DNA of 64,000 nt from NCBI GenBank assembly GCA_024743435.1, contig JANSWO010000007.1, forward strand, positions 184,603-248,602. The letters are read 5' to 3'. The stretch is from Pseudomonadaceae bacterium (lineage in GTDB: Bacteria; Pseudomonadota; Gammaproteobacteria; Pseudomonadales; Azotimanducaceae). The notes under the pieces are model-generated. The model did not search any database, was not told the DNA's origin, and saw nothing but the letters and a program-made list of their open reading frames with translations. The position numbers were made by a program, and so were the translations under genes. Shown here piece after piece: positions 51,555 to 60,808 of the stretch (its first letter is position 1; each line of letters opens with the position of its first letter).

Positions 51555-52844
51555 CTACTGCCGGTAGGTGGCGAGGAACCGATCGATCCGGCCGATGGCA
51601 TCCGCGAGAATTTCTTCTCGCGGCAAAAACACCAGCCGGAAATGATCAGGCTCTGACCAGTGAAAGCCGGAGCCGTGTGTCACCAGTACCTTCGCTTCGC
51701 GCAATAGATCCAGCGCGAAACGCTCGTCATCGACAATGTTGTATCGGCGAGTATCGATCTTGGGAAACAGGTACAGCGCGCCTTTGGGCATCATGCAACT
51801 GACGCCATCAATCTGGTTCAGCAGGCTGTGAGCGAGTTTGCGCTGTTTGTTCAGGAGGCCATCGTCGGTCGTGAGATCAAAGATGCTTTGATGGCCGCCG
51901 AGTGCCGTTTGCACCGCGTGCTGAGTCGGCACGTTTGAGCACAGCCTTAGGTTGGAGAGTATGTTCAGACCCTCGATGTAGTTCGCTGCGCGTCGTTTGG
52001 CACCGCTGATGATCATCCAGCCGGTGCGAAACCCGGCGACGCGATAGGCCTTCGACAGGCCGCTGAACGAGACGGTGAGAAGGTCGTCACTACGCGTTGC
52101 GAGTGGAATGTACTCGGCGCCGTCATAGGTGATCTTGTCGTAGATCTCATCGGCGAATATCACCAGGTCGCGCTCGCGCGCGAGTGACACGATGCCGTCG
52201 AGAACGTCGGCTTCGTAGACTGCGCCCGTGGGATTGTTGGGGTTGATGACGACGACTGCACGCGTGCGACTGGTTGTCTTGGCGCGCATGTCTTCGAGAT
52301 CAGGTTGCCAGTCGCTTGCTTCGTCGCATCGGTAGTAGACCGGAGTGCCACCAGCCAGACTCACCACGGCCGACCACAACGGGAAGTCCGGTGCGGGGAT
52401 CAGCACCTCGTCGCCATCGTTGATGAGCCCCTGAACCGCCATCTGCACGAGCTCACTGACGCCGTTGCCGATGAACACGTCGTCGATTGTGACGCCCGCG
52501 ATGCCCTGTTGTTGGCACTGTTGCATTACCGCCTTGCGGGCGGAGAACAGCCCTTTAGAGTCGCAATAGCCTTGCGAGGCAGGCAGGTTGCGGATGACGT
52601 CCTGAATGATCTCGTCGGGCGCCTCCAGCCCCCAGGGCGCCGGATTGCCGATGTTCAGTTTGATGATTTTGTGGCCGTCCTCTTCGAGCCTGGCGGCCTC
52701 ATCCATGACCGGACCACGGATGTCGTAACCGACACCAGCTAATTTGGCTGATTTGCCAATCGGCCGATTCGCAACCGGCGTAAGGGTCGAGACGCCCTCA
52801 GGCAGTCCAGTGGATGTGGTCGTGTCGGGTTGCTCAGTACTCAT
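51555..52844 (-). CDS. alaA: AlaA, alanine aminotransferase
   Basis: AlaA makes alanine from pyruvate using PLP. From ATG at 52844 the product is 429 aa, with IIKLNIGNPAPWGLEAPDEI, PNNPTGAVYEADVLDGIV, IFADEIYDKITYDGAEY and the PLP lysine in SFSGLSKAYRVAGFRTGWM, all typical of AlaA. The first 25 residues are an extra Thr/Pro-rich leader compared with E. coli. The longer frame to 53051 runs into upstream non-coding DNA. It diverges from msrB. Confidence 0.92.
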   Translation of the reverse strand: MSTEQPDTTTSTGLPEGVSTLTPVANRPIGKSAKLAGVGYDIRGPVMDEAARLEEDGHKIIKLNIGNPAPWGLEAPDEIIQDVIRNLPASQGYCDSKGLFSARKAVMQQCQQQGIAGVTIDDVFIGNGVSELVQMAVQGLINDGDEVLIPAPDFPLWSAVVSLAGGTPVYYRCDEASDWQPDLEDMRAKTTSRTRAVVVINPNNPTGAVYEADVLDGIVSLARERDLVIFADEIYDKITYDGAEYIPLATRSDDLLTVSFSGLSKAYRVAGFRTGWMIISGAKRRAANYIEGLNILSNLRLCSNVPTQHAVQTALGGHQSIFDLTTDDGLLNKQRKLAHSLLNQIDGVSCMMPKGALYLFPKIDTRRYNIVDDERFALDLLREAKVLVTHGSGFHWSEPDHFRLVFLPREEILADAIGRIDRFLATYRQ

Positions 52845-53053
52845 CGGTCTTGCACACGTTTGTTGTGGTCGGTCATTGTGCGAGTGTAGCAGTGCCGATT
52901 GCAGCCGGCTGCACTTGATCTCGATGGCTGAGCCCGCATATCTCAGGCGTTCACAGCGAGGCGACACCGAGCTGAGTAGCCTTTCAGCGGTATACTGCCG
53001 GTCTGTGAACACTTTGGCGGCGTGCTCGAGGATGTCCTCAAGCCACACCACTC

Positions 53054-53089
53054 AACACATCACCCAACACATCACCCAACACATCACCC
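53054..53089. repeat. Three 12-bp tandem repeats before msrB
   Basis: AACACATCACCC occurs three times in direct tandem (53054-53065, 53066-53077, 53078-53089), in the alaA-msrB divergent gap, 42 bases before the msrB ATG. It may be a simple slippage repeat or a site for a regulator. Confidence 0.85.
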
Positions 53090-53130
53090 AATAGAGCCGA
53101 CAACGATAAATACGGCCAGGAGAGTTAGCC

Positions 53131-53541
53131 ATGGCAGAGCAGACCCCGATTTCATCGCAAAGCGACGACGACTATCGAGCCAAGCTGGACGAAGAGCAGT
53201 ACGAGGTGGCGCGCTGTGGAGGAACCGAGCGAGCGTTTACTGGCAAGTACTGGGACACGAAGACGCCGGGTACCTACGAATGCGTCTGCTGTGGCACGGC
53301 ACTGTTCGATTCGGAAACCAAGTACGATTCCGGCAGTGGCTGGCCGAGTTTCTATGCGCCCATCAGCGAGGCGGCTGTTGCGAGTAAAGAAGATCGTTCC
53401 CACGGCATGGTTCGCGTGGAAAGTGTTTGCGCGAACTGCGATGCGCATCTGGGCCACGTTTTTCCCGACGGGCCAGCGCCGACTGGGCTGCGATACTGCA
53501 TGAATTCAGCGTCGTTGAACCTTGTCGAGCGAGACAGCTAG
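53131..53541 (+). CDS. msrB: MsrB, methionine-R-sulfoxide reductase
   Basis: MsrB repairs methionine R-sulfoxide. The 136-aa protein has the zinc cysteines C51/C54 (ECVCCG) and C100/C103 (CANC), the substrate motif [10 protein letters not shown] (69-78), [10 protein letters not shown], and the catalytic cysteine in RYCMNSASL (Cys123). Length matches cytosolic MsrB. AGGAGA precedes the ATG by about 8 bases. It is followed by two genes for exported proteins. Confidence 0.96.
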   Translation: MAEQTPISSQSDDDYRAKLDEEQYEVARCGGTERAFTGKYWDTKTPGTYECVCCGTALFDSETKYDSGSGWPSFYAPISEAAVASKEDRSHGMVRVESVCANCDAHLGHVFPDGPAPTGLRYCMNSASLNLVERDS

Positions 53542-53561
53542 GCGGCCCCGGAGTCACTCGG

Positions 53562-54242
53562 GTGCGCAGGATCAAGCTTGCGGGCGGTGCCCTGGGTTTG
53601 TTGGTGCTGGCGGCGATGCCGGCTGGCGCATCCGATGCGTGGGCGTTGGTTTATGCCGACGGCCTGGATGCAAGCGAGCGCCCGGCACGGCTCGCCGTAG
53701 CGCGTTCGCTCGAAGGGCGGGTTCGGCATCTATCGAATGCGGTACCGGTGCTTGGCAAATCGGAGGCGCGGCGGCTCTCTGAGCGTGAAGCGGATGTGGC
53801 TGATGAGCCAGCGTCTGGCCGTGGTCGAAGTCGCCTGTATCTGTCGGCGGCTTTTCAGCAGCGTGAGTTGCGAGCCTTGCTCGATGAGGTAAATGCTGCG
53901 CTCAGCTGCATACCGAAAGCCGATTCAGAAGCTGCTGAGATGGTGTGTTGGGGCAGAGCGGCGGTGGCTCTGCAGGAAGACCAGAAGCTGCGCGTGGCGC
54001 TGTCGGTGTTGCGAGACAGGCGAGTTTTGCCTAAAGATCGAACGTTCCCGGTGAACGGCCAGGATCCTGAAGTGTGGTACGACGCCTATGGCAAAGGCAT
54101 CCTGCGCTATATTCTGTATCCCTACCTTGAGCGCCAGGTCGACGCTGGGAAAGCGGCCGCGGCGGTTGAGGGCGTGCTGCCTGAGCCTGAGTTTGCAGCG
54201 TCCTCTGAGCAAGAAAGAGAGCAACCGAGCGATGATCAATAG
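53562..54242 (+). CDS. Hypothetical exported protein
   Basis: A 226-aa protein with a signal peptide (LAGGALGLLVLAAMPAGASD) starting at GTG 53562, 20 bases after msrB. The mature part is helical, with AFQQRELRALLDEVNAALSC, a second Cys in EMVCWGRAAVALQ, and the aromatic segment DPEVWYDAYGKGILRYILYP. I do not recognise a family. The frame continues upstream to 53427, but that would overlap msrB. It overlaps the next gene by 11 bases. Confidence 0.6.
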   Translation: MRRIKLAGGALGLLVLAAMPAGASDAWALVYADGLDASERPARLAVARSLEGRVRHLSNAVPVLGKSEARRLSEREADVADEPASGRGRSRLYLSAAFQQRELRALLDEVNAALSCIPKADSEAAEMVCWGRAAVALQEDQKLRVALSVLRDRRVLPKDRTFPVNGQDPEVWYDAYGKGILRYILYPYLERQVDAGKAAAAVEGVLPEPEFAASSEQEREQPSDDQ

Positions 54243-54795
54243 CCTCCCAGTAAGCAGAACGGTTGGCGCCATTACGCTAGCGGTATTCGGCTTCGCCGCC
54301 CAGCCTATGAATGCGGCTGAATCGATTCTCTTCAATGGATCGCCAGCCTATGACTGTTATCGGGCCGCTTTGAATGACCCGCATCCGAATGATATCGACA
54401 ACTGCACGCTCGCCATTGAGCGCCAGCAGCTATCGGTGGTCGAGCTCGCCGCAACCTATTCCAATCGAGGTGTCCTCTACTCTCGCTTCGGCGACATTCG
54501 TGAGTCTATGGAGGATCACAACCGAGCGGCTGAGCTGGCGCCCGCGCTGGCAAATATCTTCGTAAACCGGGCTAACGTTTTTACCAAGATGCGTCAGTTC
54601 GAGTCAGCACTCGATGACCTCGACCGGGCGGTGTCACTCGGCGGAGACGTGGCGCCAATCGCGTACTACAACCGGGCGCTTCTGCACCAGTCGCTCGGCA
54701 ACGACGAGGCTGCCCGAGCCGATGCGCAAACGGCAGCAAAGCTCGCCCCCGAGACGGTGCAATATCAGCTCCTGCGGGATTCACTGGCGCCCTGA
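54232..54795 (+). CDS. Exported TPR protein
   Basis: A 187-aa protein: signal peptide (GAITLAVFGFAAQPMNAAES), then TPR repeats (ELAATYSNRGVLYSRFGDIR, LANIFVNRANVFTKMRQFES, APIAYYNRALLHQSLGNDEA), each with the W-LG-Y-A-x-F-A-x-A-x-P pattern seen in part. It starts at ATG 54232 inside the end of the previous gene. Probably a periplasmic partner of it; the substrate is unknown. Confidence 0.7.
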   Translation: MINSLPVSRTVGAITLAVFGFAAQPMNAAESILFNGSPAYDCYRAALNDPHPNDIDNCTLAIERQQLSVVELAATYSNRGVLYSRFGDIRESMEDHNRAAELAPALANIFVNRANVFTKMRQFESALDDLDRAVSLGGDVAPIAYYNRALLHQSLGNDEAARADAQTAAKLAPETVQYQLLRDSLAP

Positions 54796-54809
54796 TTTGC
54801 CTGCTCGCG

Positions 54810-55964
54810 TCAGCTCGCCTCGATAACCGCTGACAGGCCCCTGCGCAGTTCCTCGGTAAACGTCTCCGGCTGTTCAAATGCAGCGAAATGACCGCCCTTT
54901 GCAGGCTCATTCCAGTACACGATGTCGCGATATCTGGTCTCCGCCCAGCGGCGACTCAGTGGGAAAATCTCCTTCGGGAAGATGCTGCACGCGGTGGGCA
55001 GGTGGACGTCGTCGCCCAGCATCTTGCTGAAGCTCTCCCAGTACAGGCGCGCCGATGATGCTCCGCTGGCCGTCAGCCAGTACATCATCACGTTGTCCAG
55101 CAGCTCGGTGCGCGACAGGACATTTTCCGGATGGCCATCGCAATCCATCCAGCGCCAGAATTTTTCGATGATCCATGCAGCCTGGGCGATGGGAGAATCT
55201 ACCAGGCCGTAGCCAACGGACTGAGGCCTCGTGCTTTGTTGTTTCGAATAGCCTGAATCCCAGTCCTGATAGTACTTGGCTGCGGCTAGTGCTGTTTTTT
55301 CTCGGTCTGTGAAGCTGGCCGGATCACTCAAGTCGGGCCGGGCGTTTGGCATGTTGGTGTGAATGCCGATGCAGCTATCGACGCACTGGATAGCGATGGC
55401 GGTGGTAACGCCGCTGCCCCAATCTCCGCCCTGGGCCAGGTAACGCGAGTAACCCAGGGCTTTCATGATGGCATCCCACGCCAACGCAATCCGCTCGAGC
55501 CCCCAGCCCGTCTCGGTGGGTTTGCCAGAAAACCCGTAGCCAGGCAGTGACGGTAGTACGAGGTGAAACGCAGGCTCGCTTGCAGGCGGCGCCGTTAGTG
55601 GCTCAATGACTTTCAGAAACTCGATGACTGAGCCGGGCCAGCCGTGGGTCATGACTAACGGCGTGGCATCGCTGCGCGCGGAGCGTATGTGCAGGCAATG
55701 AATGTCGAGTCCGCCAACGTTGACCATCACCTGATCAAAGGTGTTTAGCCTCTCTTCGACCACTCGCCAGTCGTAGCTGTTGCGCCAGGTGTCCGCGATC
55801 TGATGCATGTAAGCAAGCGGAGTGCCCTGGGTCCAATCGTCGACCGTTTCGGTTTCCGGCCAGCGTGTGTTGTCCAGACGTTGCGCAAGGTCATCCAGGG
55901 CAGCTTGCGGAACCGAGATGCGGTAGTCGTTGATGCTGGCGACGGATAGCTCGGTGGCGGACAT
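54810..55964 (-). CDS. Epoxide hydrolase (EHN-type alpha/beta hydrolase)
   Basis: A 384-aa enzyme of the juvenile-hormone/microsomal epoxide hydrolase type: N-terminal EHN domain (DDLAQRLDNTRWPETETVDD, WRVVEERLNTFDQVMVNVGG), oxyanion motif HGWPGS (107-112), nucleophile Asp181 in AQGGDWGSGV, and the base histidine in AKGGHFAAFEQPE near the end. Epoxides or related xenobiotics are the likely substrates. It converges with the TPR gene. Confidence 0.9.
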   Translation of the reverse strand: MSATELSVASINDYRISVPQAALDDLAQRLDNTRWPETETVDDWTQGTPLAYMHQIADTWRNSYDWRVVEERLNTFDQVMVNVGGLDIHCLHIRSARSDATPLVMTHGWPGSVIEFLKVIEPLTAPPASEPAFHLVLPSLPGYGFSGKPTETGWGLERIALAWDAIMKALGYSRYLAQGGDWGSGVTTAIAIQCVDSCIGIHTNMPNARPDLSDPASFTDREKTALAAAKYYQDWDSGYSKQQSTRPQSVGYGLVDSPIAQAAWIIEKFWRWMDCDGHPENVLSRTELLDNVMMYWLTASGASSARLYWESFSKMLGDDVHLPTACSIFPKEIFPLSRRWAETRYRDIVYWNEPAKGGHFAAFEQPETFTEELRRGLSAVIEAS

Positions 55965-56297
55965 GTGCGGTACCTCGGGGCTGGTGGCGGTGAGCTGCGT
56001 AGTTTGCCCGGTATCGGGCTGATTCAGTAGATGGTGTTGCGGAGTTTGGGCGCTCGACCGGTGCCTGTTAAAGGATGAGGGGGTTGTTACTAAAACCTTG
56101 CAAGCGATTGTCTGGTCTGAAAAAAAGCTTTCTCGGTTCTTGCACTTGGGGATGTGGAGCGTATATTCCGAGGATATCGGTTTGGCTGGGGGCTGAACCG
56201 AGGCCTGTGGATATAGACGGCTCGGCTATGACCGAACCGCGACCGCGGGATGGCATGACCGGCAGCATACGCCGGCGCACAGGAAGGACACGACATC
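55965..56297. other. Gene-free divergent region
   Basis: This 333-base stretch separates the epoxide hydrolase gene (minus) from the PPOX-like gene (plus), so it presumably carries both promoters. I see no convincing -35/-10 pair, palindrome or small gene. Short reading frames overlapping it on both strands look like shadows. Confidence 0.4.
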
Positions 56298-56879
56298 ATG
56301 GGCATCACCCGCCTTACTCGGCCGGGATTGTCACCAATCCGCCGCAGATTCCTCAGCTTGCCCGCGCGCGGGCAGTCCAATCGCTCGCCACAGCGAGTTG
56401 AACTTGAACCTCAGGCGTTGCCGGAACCCGGCCCTGTCGATGGTGCTGGGGAACTGCTGTCCTGGGATTGGGTAATCAACCGGATCAAAGACCAACGGGA
56501 ATTCACGATCACCACGATGCACGCGGTGTACCCCCACTCGACGCCGATAACGGCTGCTTGGGTCGAGGGTAATCTGATATTGCGCGTCATCGATAACATT
56601 GGCCGGCGGATAGACCGCGGGCCAGGTGTGGAAGTAACGCTCTGTTCGGAGGATGCAACCATCGAGGTGAGCGGCCAGGCAAGGCGAGTCCGTACGGGCG
56701 AAGCCGATGCTACGTTGTGGCAGCGAGCGTATGCCGACAAATATGGCTTCAACGCCGGCCCGATCAACGGTCTTTTTGTTCTGGTGCCGCAAGCGGTTTC
56801 CGCCAGTCGTCCGCGGCTTATCGGCGCCGATGGCGCCTGTCAGCGCGAGGAATACACAACTGATTGGCTGTTCGCCTGA
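56298..56879 (+). CDS. PPOX-like split beta-barrel protein
   Basis: A 193-aa protein. After a basic, disordered first 45 residues comes a strand pattern (TITTMHAVYPHSTPITAAWV, EGNLILRVIDNI, PGVEVTLCSEDATIEVSGQA, LWQRAYADKYGF, GLFVLVPQAVSAS) like the flavin- or F420-binding split beta-barrel of pyridoxamine-phosphate-oxidase relatives. AAGGACA lies about 9 bases before the ATG. Substrate and cofactor cannot be told. The family call is moderate. Confidence 0.5.
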   Translation: MGITRLTRPGLSPIRRRFLSLPARGQSNRSPQRVELEPQALPEPGPVDGAGELLSWDWVINRIKDQREFTITTMHAVYPHSTPITAAWVEGNLILRVIDNIGRRIDRGPGVEVTLCSEDATIEVSGQARRVRTGEADATLWQRAYADKYGFNAGPINGLFVLVPQAVSASRPRLIGADGACQREEYTTDWLFA

Positions 56880-56965
56880 GCGAGCAGCCCTCGATAGCGG
56901 CGTCTCATAGAGCCTAACTGGGCCTAACAGAGCCCAATAGCAATGCCGGGTATGCCGCTAGCCTA

Positions 56966-56981
56966 GCCGGCAATCGCCGGC
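56966..56981. terminator. Hairpin between convergent genes
   Basis: GCCGGC (56966-56971), a 4-base loop AATC, and GCCGGC (56976-56981) form a perfect 6-bp stem between the PPOX-like gene and the convergent VOC gene. There is no T-run on either side, so it may not be Rho-independent. Confidence 0.35.
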
Positions 56982-57024
56982 AGGACGCGAACTCTTATTG
57001 CCCCAAGCTTGCCCCACGTTTGCT

Positions 57025-57426
57025 TTAGGCGTCTGTCGCGATCGTGTCTTCGTCTACGAAGCAGATGTGATTGCCGAAAGGGTCTCGCGCATAGAACGAG
57101 CGCTCGCCCGAGGTGCGCAATTCGATCTCACCCAAGCTTAGCCCGTCTACCTGACGCTTAAGGAATGTAGCCCCGCCAGCTTCGCATCGGGCATAGGCTG
57201 CCGCCAGATCGCTGACCGCGATGAAGATGTCTTCGGGGTTGGGTTTTGGCGTGCGGGCTTCACCGTCCGCAATCGGGTCGTAGCACGCGAGGATCGTGCC
57301 GTCACAGTCGAAATTGTGGCGCCCCGGTGACACCCGAGAGCCTTCGATCTCCAGTACCGCTTCGTAGAAAGACTGCGCTTGGTCAATGTCTTTTACGGGC
57401 ACCAGAACTCGATAGAGTCGTGGCAT
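57025..57426 (-). CDS. VOC-family (glyoxalase/bleomycin-resistance fold) protein
   Basis: A 133-aa small VOC protein: MPRLYRVLVPVKDIDQAQSF at the start, DIFIAVSDLAAAYARCEAGG in the middle and SFYARDPFGNHICFVDEDTI at the end, with the metal-ligand Glu/His expected in these strands. Such proteins act as lyases, dioxygenases or drug-binding proteins; substrate is unknown. I chose ATG at 57426; the frame opens at 57444. Confidence 0.85.
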   Translation of the reverse strand: MPRLYRVLVPVKDIDQAQSFYEAVLEIEGSRVSPGRHNFDCDGTILACYDPIADGEARTPKPNPEDIFIAVSDLAAAYARCEAGGATFLKRQVDGLSLGEIELRTSGERSFYARDPFGNHICFVDEDTIATDA

Positions 57427-57529
57427 TAATGGTCTCCATCGCAACAGCGATTGTTAAGACCCGACTGAGACTAGCGAATCACCGGCCACCATTCAAACAC
57501 CGTTAATCCGGCTCGTTAGAGGGGCAGGG

Positions 57530-58306
57530 TCACATCGTCAGGCTTTGCACCGCATGGCCGCCGTCGATGCGAATGACCGAGCCGGTCATATAGGCGGAGC
57601 TATCGGACGCCAGCATCAGTAGAGGGCCGTCTAAATCCTCGAAATCACCGAAACGTCGAAGGGGAATCGCCTTACGAAATGTTGGTGCAGCTTCGCTTTC
57701 GAGCAGAATCCGGCTCACATCGGTCAGGATGTAGCCGGGCGCTAAGGCGTTGACGCGAATGCCGTAGCGCGCAGCCTCCAACGCCATTACCTCGGTCATG
57801 CGGGTAACGCCGCCTTTGGAGACCGCGTAGGGAAACTGGCCTTTGATGGTGCGGGTGTCGGTGAGCGAGGAGATATTGATGATGTTGCCGCCGGCTACCT
57901 CGTGTTTGATCACCCGTTCGGTGAAGGCTTTGCTCATCATCCATACGCTCTTGAGATTGGTATCCAGCACATTGTCCCAATCGTCTTCATCAATCATGAG
58001 ATAGGTCTTCGCGCCCGACTCGATGCCTGCGTTGTTAACCAGAACGTTGATTGCTCCGAATTCGTCCTCGGCCGCATCGAAAAAGGCCTGCACGCTTGCA
58101 CTGTCGCGAACATCGAGCGGGCAGGCCACCGCCTCACCGCCCGCTGCCTTGATTTCCTCAACGCGCTCCTTGAGTTTGTCGGTTCGACGAGCGCCGAGAA
58201 TCACCTTTGCGCCTGCGTCTGCGAGCACACCCGCAAAATGGTGGCCAAAGCCGGAGGAGGCTCCGGTTATCGCGATGGTTTTTCCGTTTAGATCGAAGCT
58301 GCTCAT
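57530..58306 (-). CDS. Short-chain dehydrogenase/reductase
   Basis: A 258-aa classical SDR. NAD(P) motif TGASSGFG (15-22), NNAGIE after the fourth strand, the catalytic Ser in NIINISSLTD, and YAVSKGG with Tyr and Lys about 164-168. GARRTDKLKERVEEIKAAGG at the end of strand 2 suggests NADP preference. PGYILTDVSR is typical of the substrate loop. Oxidises or reduces an unknown alcohol or ketone; genomic context gives no pathway. Confidence 0.92.
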   Translation of the reverse strand: MSSFDLNGKTIAITGASSGFGHHFAGVLADAGAKVILGARRTDKLKERVEEIKAAGGEAVACPLDVRDSASVQAFFDAAEDEFGAINVLVNNAGIESGAKTYLMIDEDDWDNVLDTNLKSVWMMSKAFTERVIKHEVAGGNIINISSLTDTRTIKGQFPYAVSKGGVTRMTEVMALEAARYGIRVNALAPGYILTDVSRILLESEAAPTFRKAIPLRRFGDFEDLDGPLLMLASDSSAYMTGSVIRIDGGHAVQSLTM

Positions 58307-58418
58307 GGGTTCCGCTCGTCGGTAGATTTGTTACCGGCATGATTGTAACGGGCATTGGCGGCCGAGGCAGCGGGGCCTTCGCTCAACTACCGGCTTCGAA
58401 TTGCCAGCAGCAGGGCAG

Positions 58419-58817
58419 CTAGCGCTCTCGAATCTCGGTGCCGAGACCCGCGGTGATAAACGCGGCGGTGGCAGGCGCGTCTACGTCCGCCGTATGCCAC
58501 ACCCCGGGCTCGTTGATGATGTATTCGCCAGCCGAGATGGTGATCGATGCTTCGCGGCCGTCGGGATATTCCTGATGCAGAGTTATCGAACCCGATGTAC
58601 AGAGGACCACTTCGTGTCCCTGGGGGTGCATCTCCCACGTATCCCATGGCTCAGAAAATGTGTGCATCGACACGAGCCTTCCTTCATTGCCATCGCTGCC
58701 ATGCGCTTTGCCATAGTCCTCATACCACGACATCTCGCCAGTGAACTCGGGAAGCGGCACCGCTGTTGCGCCGAGGCCGAGATGGATGGGGTTTCTGGCG
58801 ATGGTATGGATGGTCAT
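58419..58817 (-). CDS. Cupin-fold protein (copy 1)
   Basis: A 132-aa single-domain cupin: MHPQGHEVVLCTSGSITLHQ holds motif 1 with the metal ligands (GHE, then H), and AGEYIINEPGVWHTADVDAP holds motif 2 (G, then WHT). Enzyme or binding role unknown. A paralogue lies at 61196-61594; 111 of 132 residues match by my count, so duplication is recent. Between the two copies lie a broken DUF6265 gene and an FG-GAP gene. Confidence 0.85.
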   Translation of the reverse strand: MTIHTIARNPIHLGLGATAVPLPEFTGEMSWYEDYGKAHGSDGNEGRLVSMHTFSEPWDTWEMHPQGHEVVLCTSGSITLHQEYPDGREASITISAGEYIINEPGVWHTADVDAPATAAFITAGLGTEIRER

Positions 58818-58875
58818 GGGCGTTCTCCTCGCTATGTGCGGCTGAGGCTACAGCAACAGTCGCCGGCGGCGGACC

Positions 58876-59350
58876 CTATCCGGGTGTGCAGCGGGCGTAG
58901 CGCCATTGGTTGCGATTCGAAACATCAACCAGAGAAACGGTTGCGATCATTCCTTTATCGGTTGCCTGGTACGCGATTCGCTGGGGATAGTCGTGGCTCG
59001 GGTTTAGCAGCACGAGCGCGCCAGCATCATCACTGGCGCCATCGAAACGTGTCGGGCCGATGCCGCGAGGATAGGCAAAAAGGCTCCATCCCGACGTTTC
59101 CCGGTCCAAACGGAGCTGTTCGAAAAAGTGCTGTCCCTCGAGTGACGCTGTAACCGAAAAGCTGGCTGCCCTCTCGAGAGCGCTGCCAGCTCTCTTTGGT
59201 GTCGCCGTTCTCCGAAACCCAACAGCCGAGTAACCACGCAAGCTCGAACTCTGTTTCGGGATCAGAATGGAAATCGGTAGTCGAAGGCTGACAGGCGCAG
59301 CTTGCAGTGAGCAAGGTGAGTAGCAAAGTGACTTTGTGCCATTCGATCAT
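58876..59350 (-). pseudogene. DUF6265 lipoprotein gene with a frameshift
   Basis: One gene seems split in two frames. The first frame, from ATG at 59350, has a signal/lipobox-like start (LLLTLLTASCAC) and ELAWLLGCWVSENGDTKESW, then LFGYSV. The second frame, ending at 58876, continues with SLEGQHFFEQLRLDRETSGW, LNPSHDYPQRIAYQ and a short C-terminus. Together they match DUF6265 (WLxGCWxSxxG ... NPxHDFPQRIxY). The shift is near 59136-59160, and one base added or lost would restore the frame. It may be a real pseudogene, a programmed shift, or a sequencing error. Confidence 0.75.
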
Positions 59351-59380
59351 GGCTGCTCCGTATGTGTGCGCTCGATGATC

Positions 59381-60808
59381 CTAATCTGTCACTGCATCGT
59401 TTGTTAACAGAGACCAGGAAATTGATTGTTCGTCACCAAATCTGTTGTGCGCAAAGACCAATAAATCGGTATCTGAATCGTTGTCGACATCCATGGGTAT
59501 GAGGCCGCCGATCGTAGGGAGGTTTTCGTTGTTCGCTGGCCTATAGGAGTTATCAGATTGCTTCAAAAACAGATAGTGAAACTCCGTATTGTCAACGTCT
59601 CCCGTGCCGAGAAACGGAATGATATCCAAGCGTCCGTCGCTGTTCAGGTCGGCAAATTGAAAGGCTTCGACCCATTGTGCAGAACTGTCCTGATCGGGGA
59701 AGAAGAACTCGGTTTGATCTGAAAATGTTCGATCCCAATTGTTTATCAGTGCTTGGATGTGTCTGCCATCGTAAGACGGGTCACTCCTCGTTCCTGATTG
59801 CAATAAGTCAAGATATCCGTCTCCGTTGAGATCCACGGCTTTGACGGTTGGCCTGACCGAAAACTCGTTGTTTGCGGGGAGTGATGTAGGGAGTGAGACG
59901 GAGTCGTCGGAGTATAATCCCAAACCGCTATTCCATAGGACGATCGATTCATGGTTTAGGTCGCCACCTGATACGATTAGATCCAAGGTCCCATTGTTGT
60001 CGAGATCGGCCAGATCGGAGCCGGTCCAGTAGGGGCACGATGCGTATCCCGAAGGGATGTTGTTGGTTGTCGTTGTAAAGTTCGCATTCCCATCGTTAGC
60101 AAGAACCCTGATGCGGTCCTGGCATTGAATATCGTTCCCTCCTATCTCAACGAAGACGATGTCGATATCACTATCACCGTCGACGTCCCCGACGGATAGT
60201 GAGTGAGTGTTACCTTGATAGTTGAAGTTGGCGTCGTTGAGTTTCGCGTTCAAGTACCTGCCATCGGGTTGAGAGAGAAGCAGGATGTTAGCTTCGCCTG
60301 GGAAGGGCGGTTGGTCATGCCCAAAAGCGGCGATCACGATATCCTCGATGCCGTCGTTGTTGAAATCAGCGGTCTTCGCGAACCGGCCGTGAACCATTTC
60401 CGGTGGGCCGTTCGCCAGGAATGAATTGTCACCGGCTACGAACCCCCCATTTCCGTCGTTCGTAAAGACGAGTGGGATTGTCGTTTCATTGACGAAACCT
60501 TCGTTGGTCCATTTGGGGCCATTTGTTAGAACGTCCGTGAAGCCGTCCGAGTTTAGGTCCAGAACCGCCAGGACGTGTAGAAACGAACCGTTGTCCAGTC
60601 CGTCAGTTAGAATCTCGCTTCCGGTCGACAAGCTGAAACGCACCGGTGGTGCTTCAGACCCAGGGCCATTACTGCGCGAATTTGCTAGCAGAATCATTCG
60701 CAATACGCTCGATGACTCATCTACAGCTTCTTGTGCAACGGTTTGTGTGGGCGCGGAGATCGCTGCCAAGAAGAAAATCAGTCCAGTTACGCGGGTGCGA
60801 TTGTCCAT
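59381..60808 (-). CDS. Secreted FG-GAP/VCBS-repeat protein
   Basis: A 475-aa exported protein with a signal peptide (VTGLIFFLAAISAPTQTVAQ). The mature part has seven calcium-loop motifs of the D-x-[ND]-x-D-G-x-x-D kind (such as DLNSDGFTDVL, DFNNDGIEDIV, DVDGDSDIDIV, DLNGDGYLDLL), spaced as in a seven-bladed beta-propeller. Such proteins bind surfaces, carbohydrates or partners. It has more AT than its neighbours by eye. I chose ATG at 60808, 32 residues inside the longest frame, because the signal peptide begins there. Confidence 0.8.
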   Translation of the reverse strand: MDNRTRVTGLIFFLAAISAPTQTVAQEAVDESSSVLRMILLANSRSNGPGSEAPPVRFSLSTGSEILTDGLDNGSFLHVLAVLDLNSDGFTDVLTNGPKWTNEGFVNETTIPLVFTNDGNGGFVAGDNSFLANGPPEMVHGRFAKTADFNNDGIEDIVIAAFGHDQPPFPGEANILLLSQPDGRYLNAKLNDANFNYQGNTHSLSVGDVDGDSDIDIVFVEIGGNDIQCQDRIRVLANDGNANFTTTTNNIPSGYASCPYWTGSDLADLDNNGTLDLIVSGGDLNHESIVLWNSGLGLYSDDSVSLPTSLPANNEFSVRPTVKAVDLNGDGYLDLLQSGTRSDPSYDGRHIQALINNWDRTFSDQTEFFFPDQDSSAQWVEAFQFADLNSDGRLDIIPFLGTGDVDNTEFHYLFLKQSDNSYRPANNENLPTIGGLIPMDVDNDSDTDLLVFAHNRFGDEQSISWSLLTNDAVTD

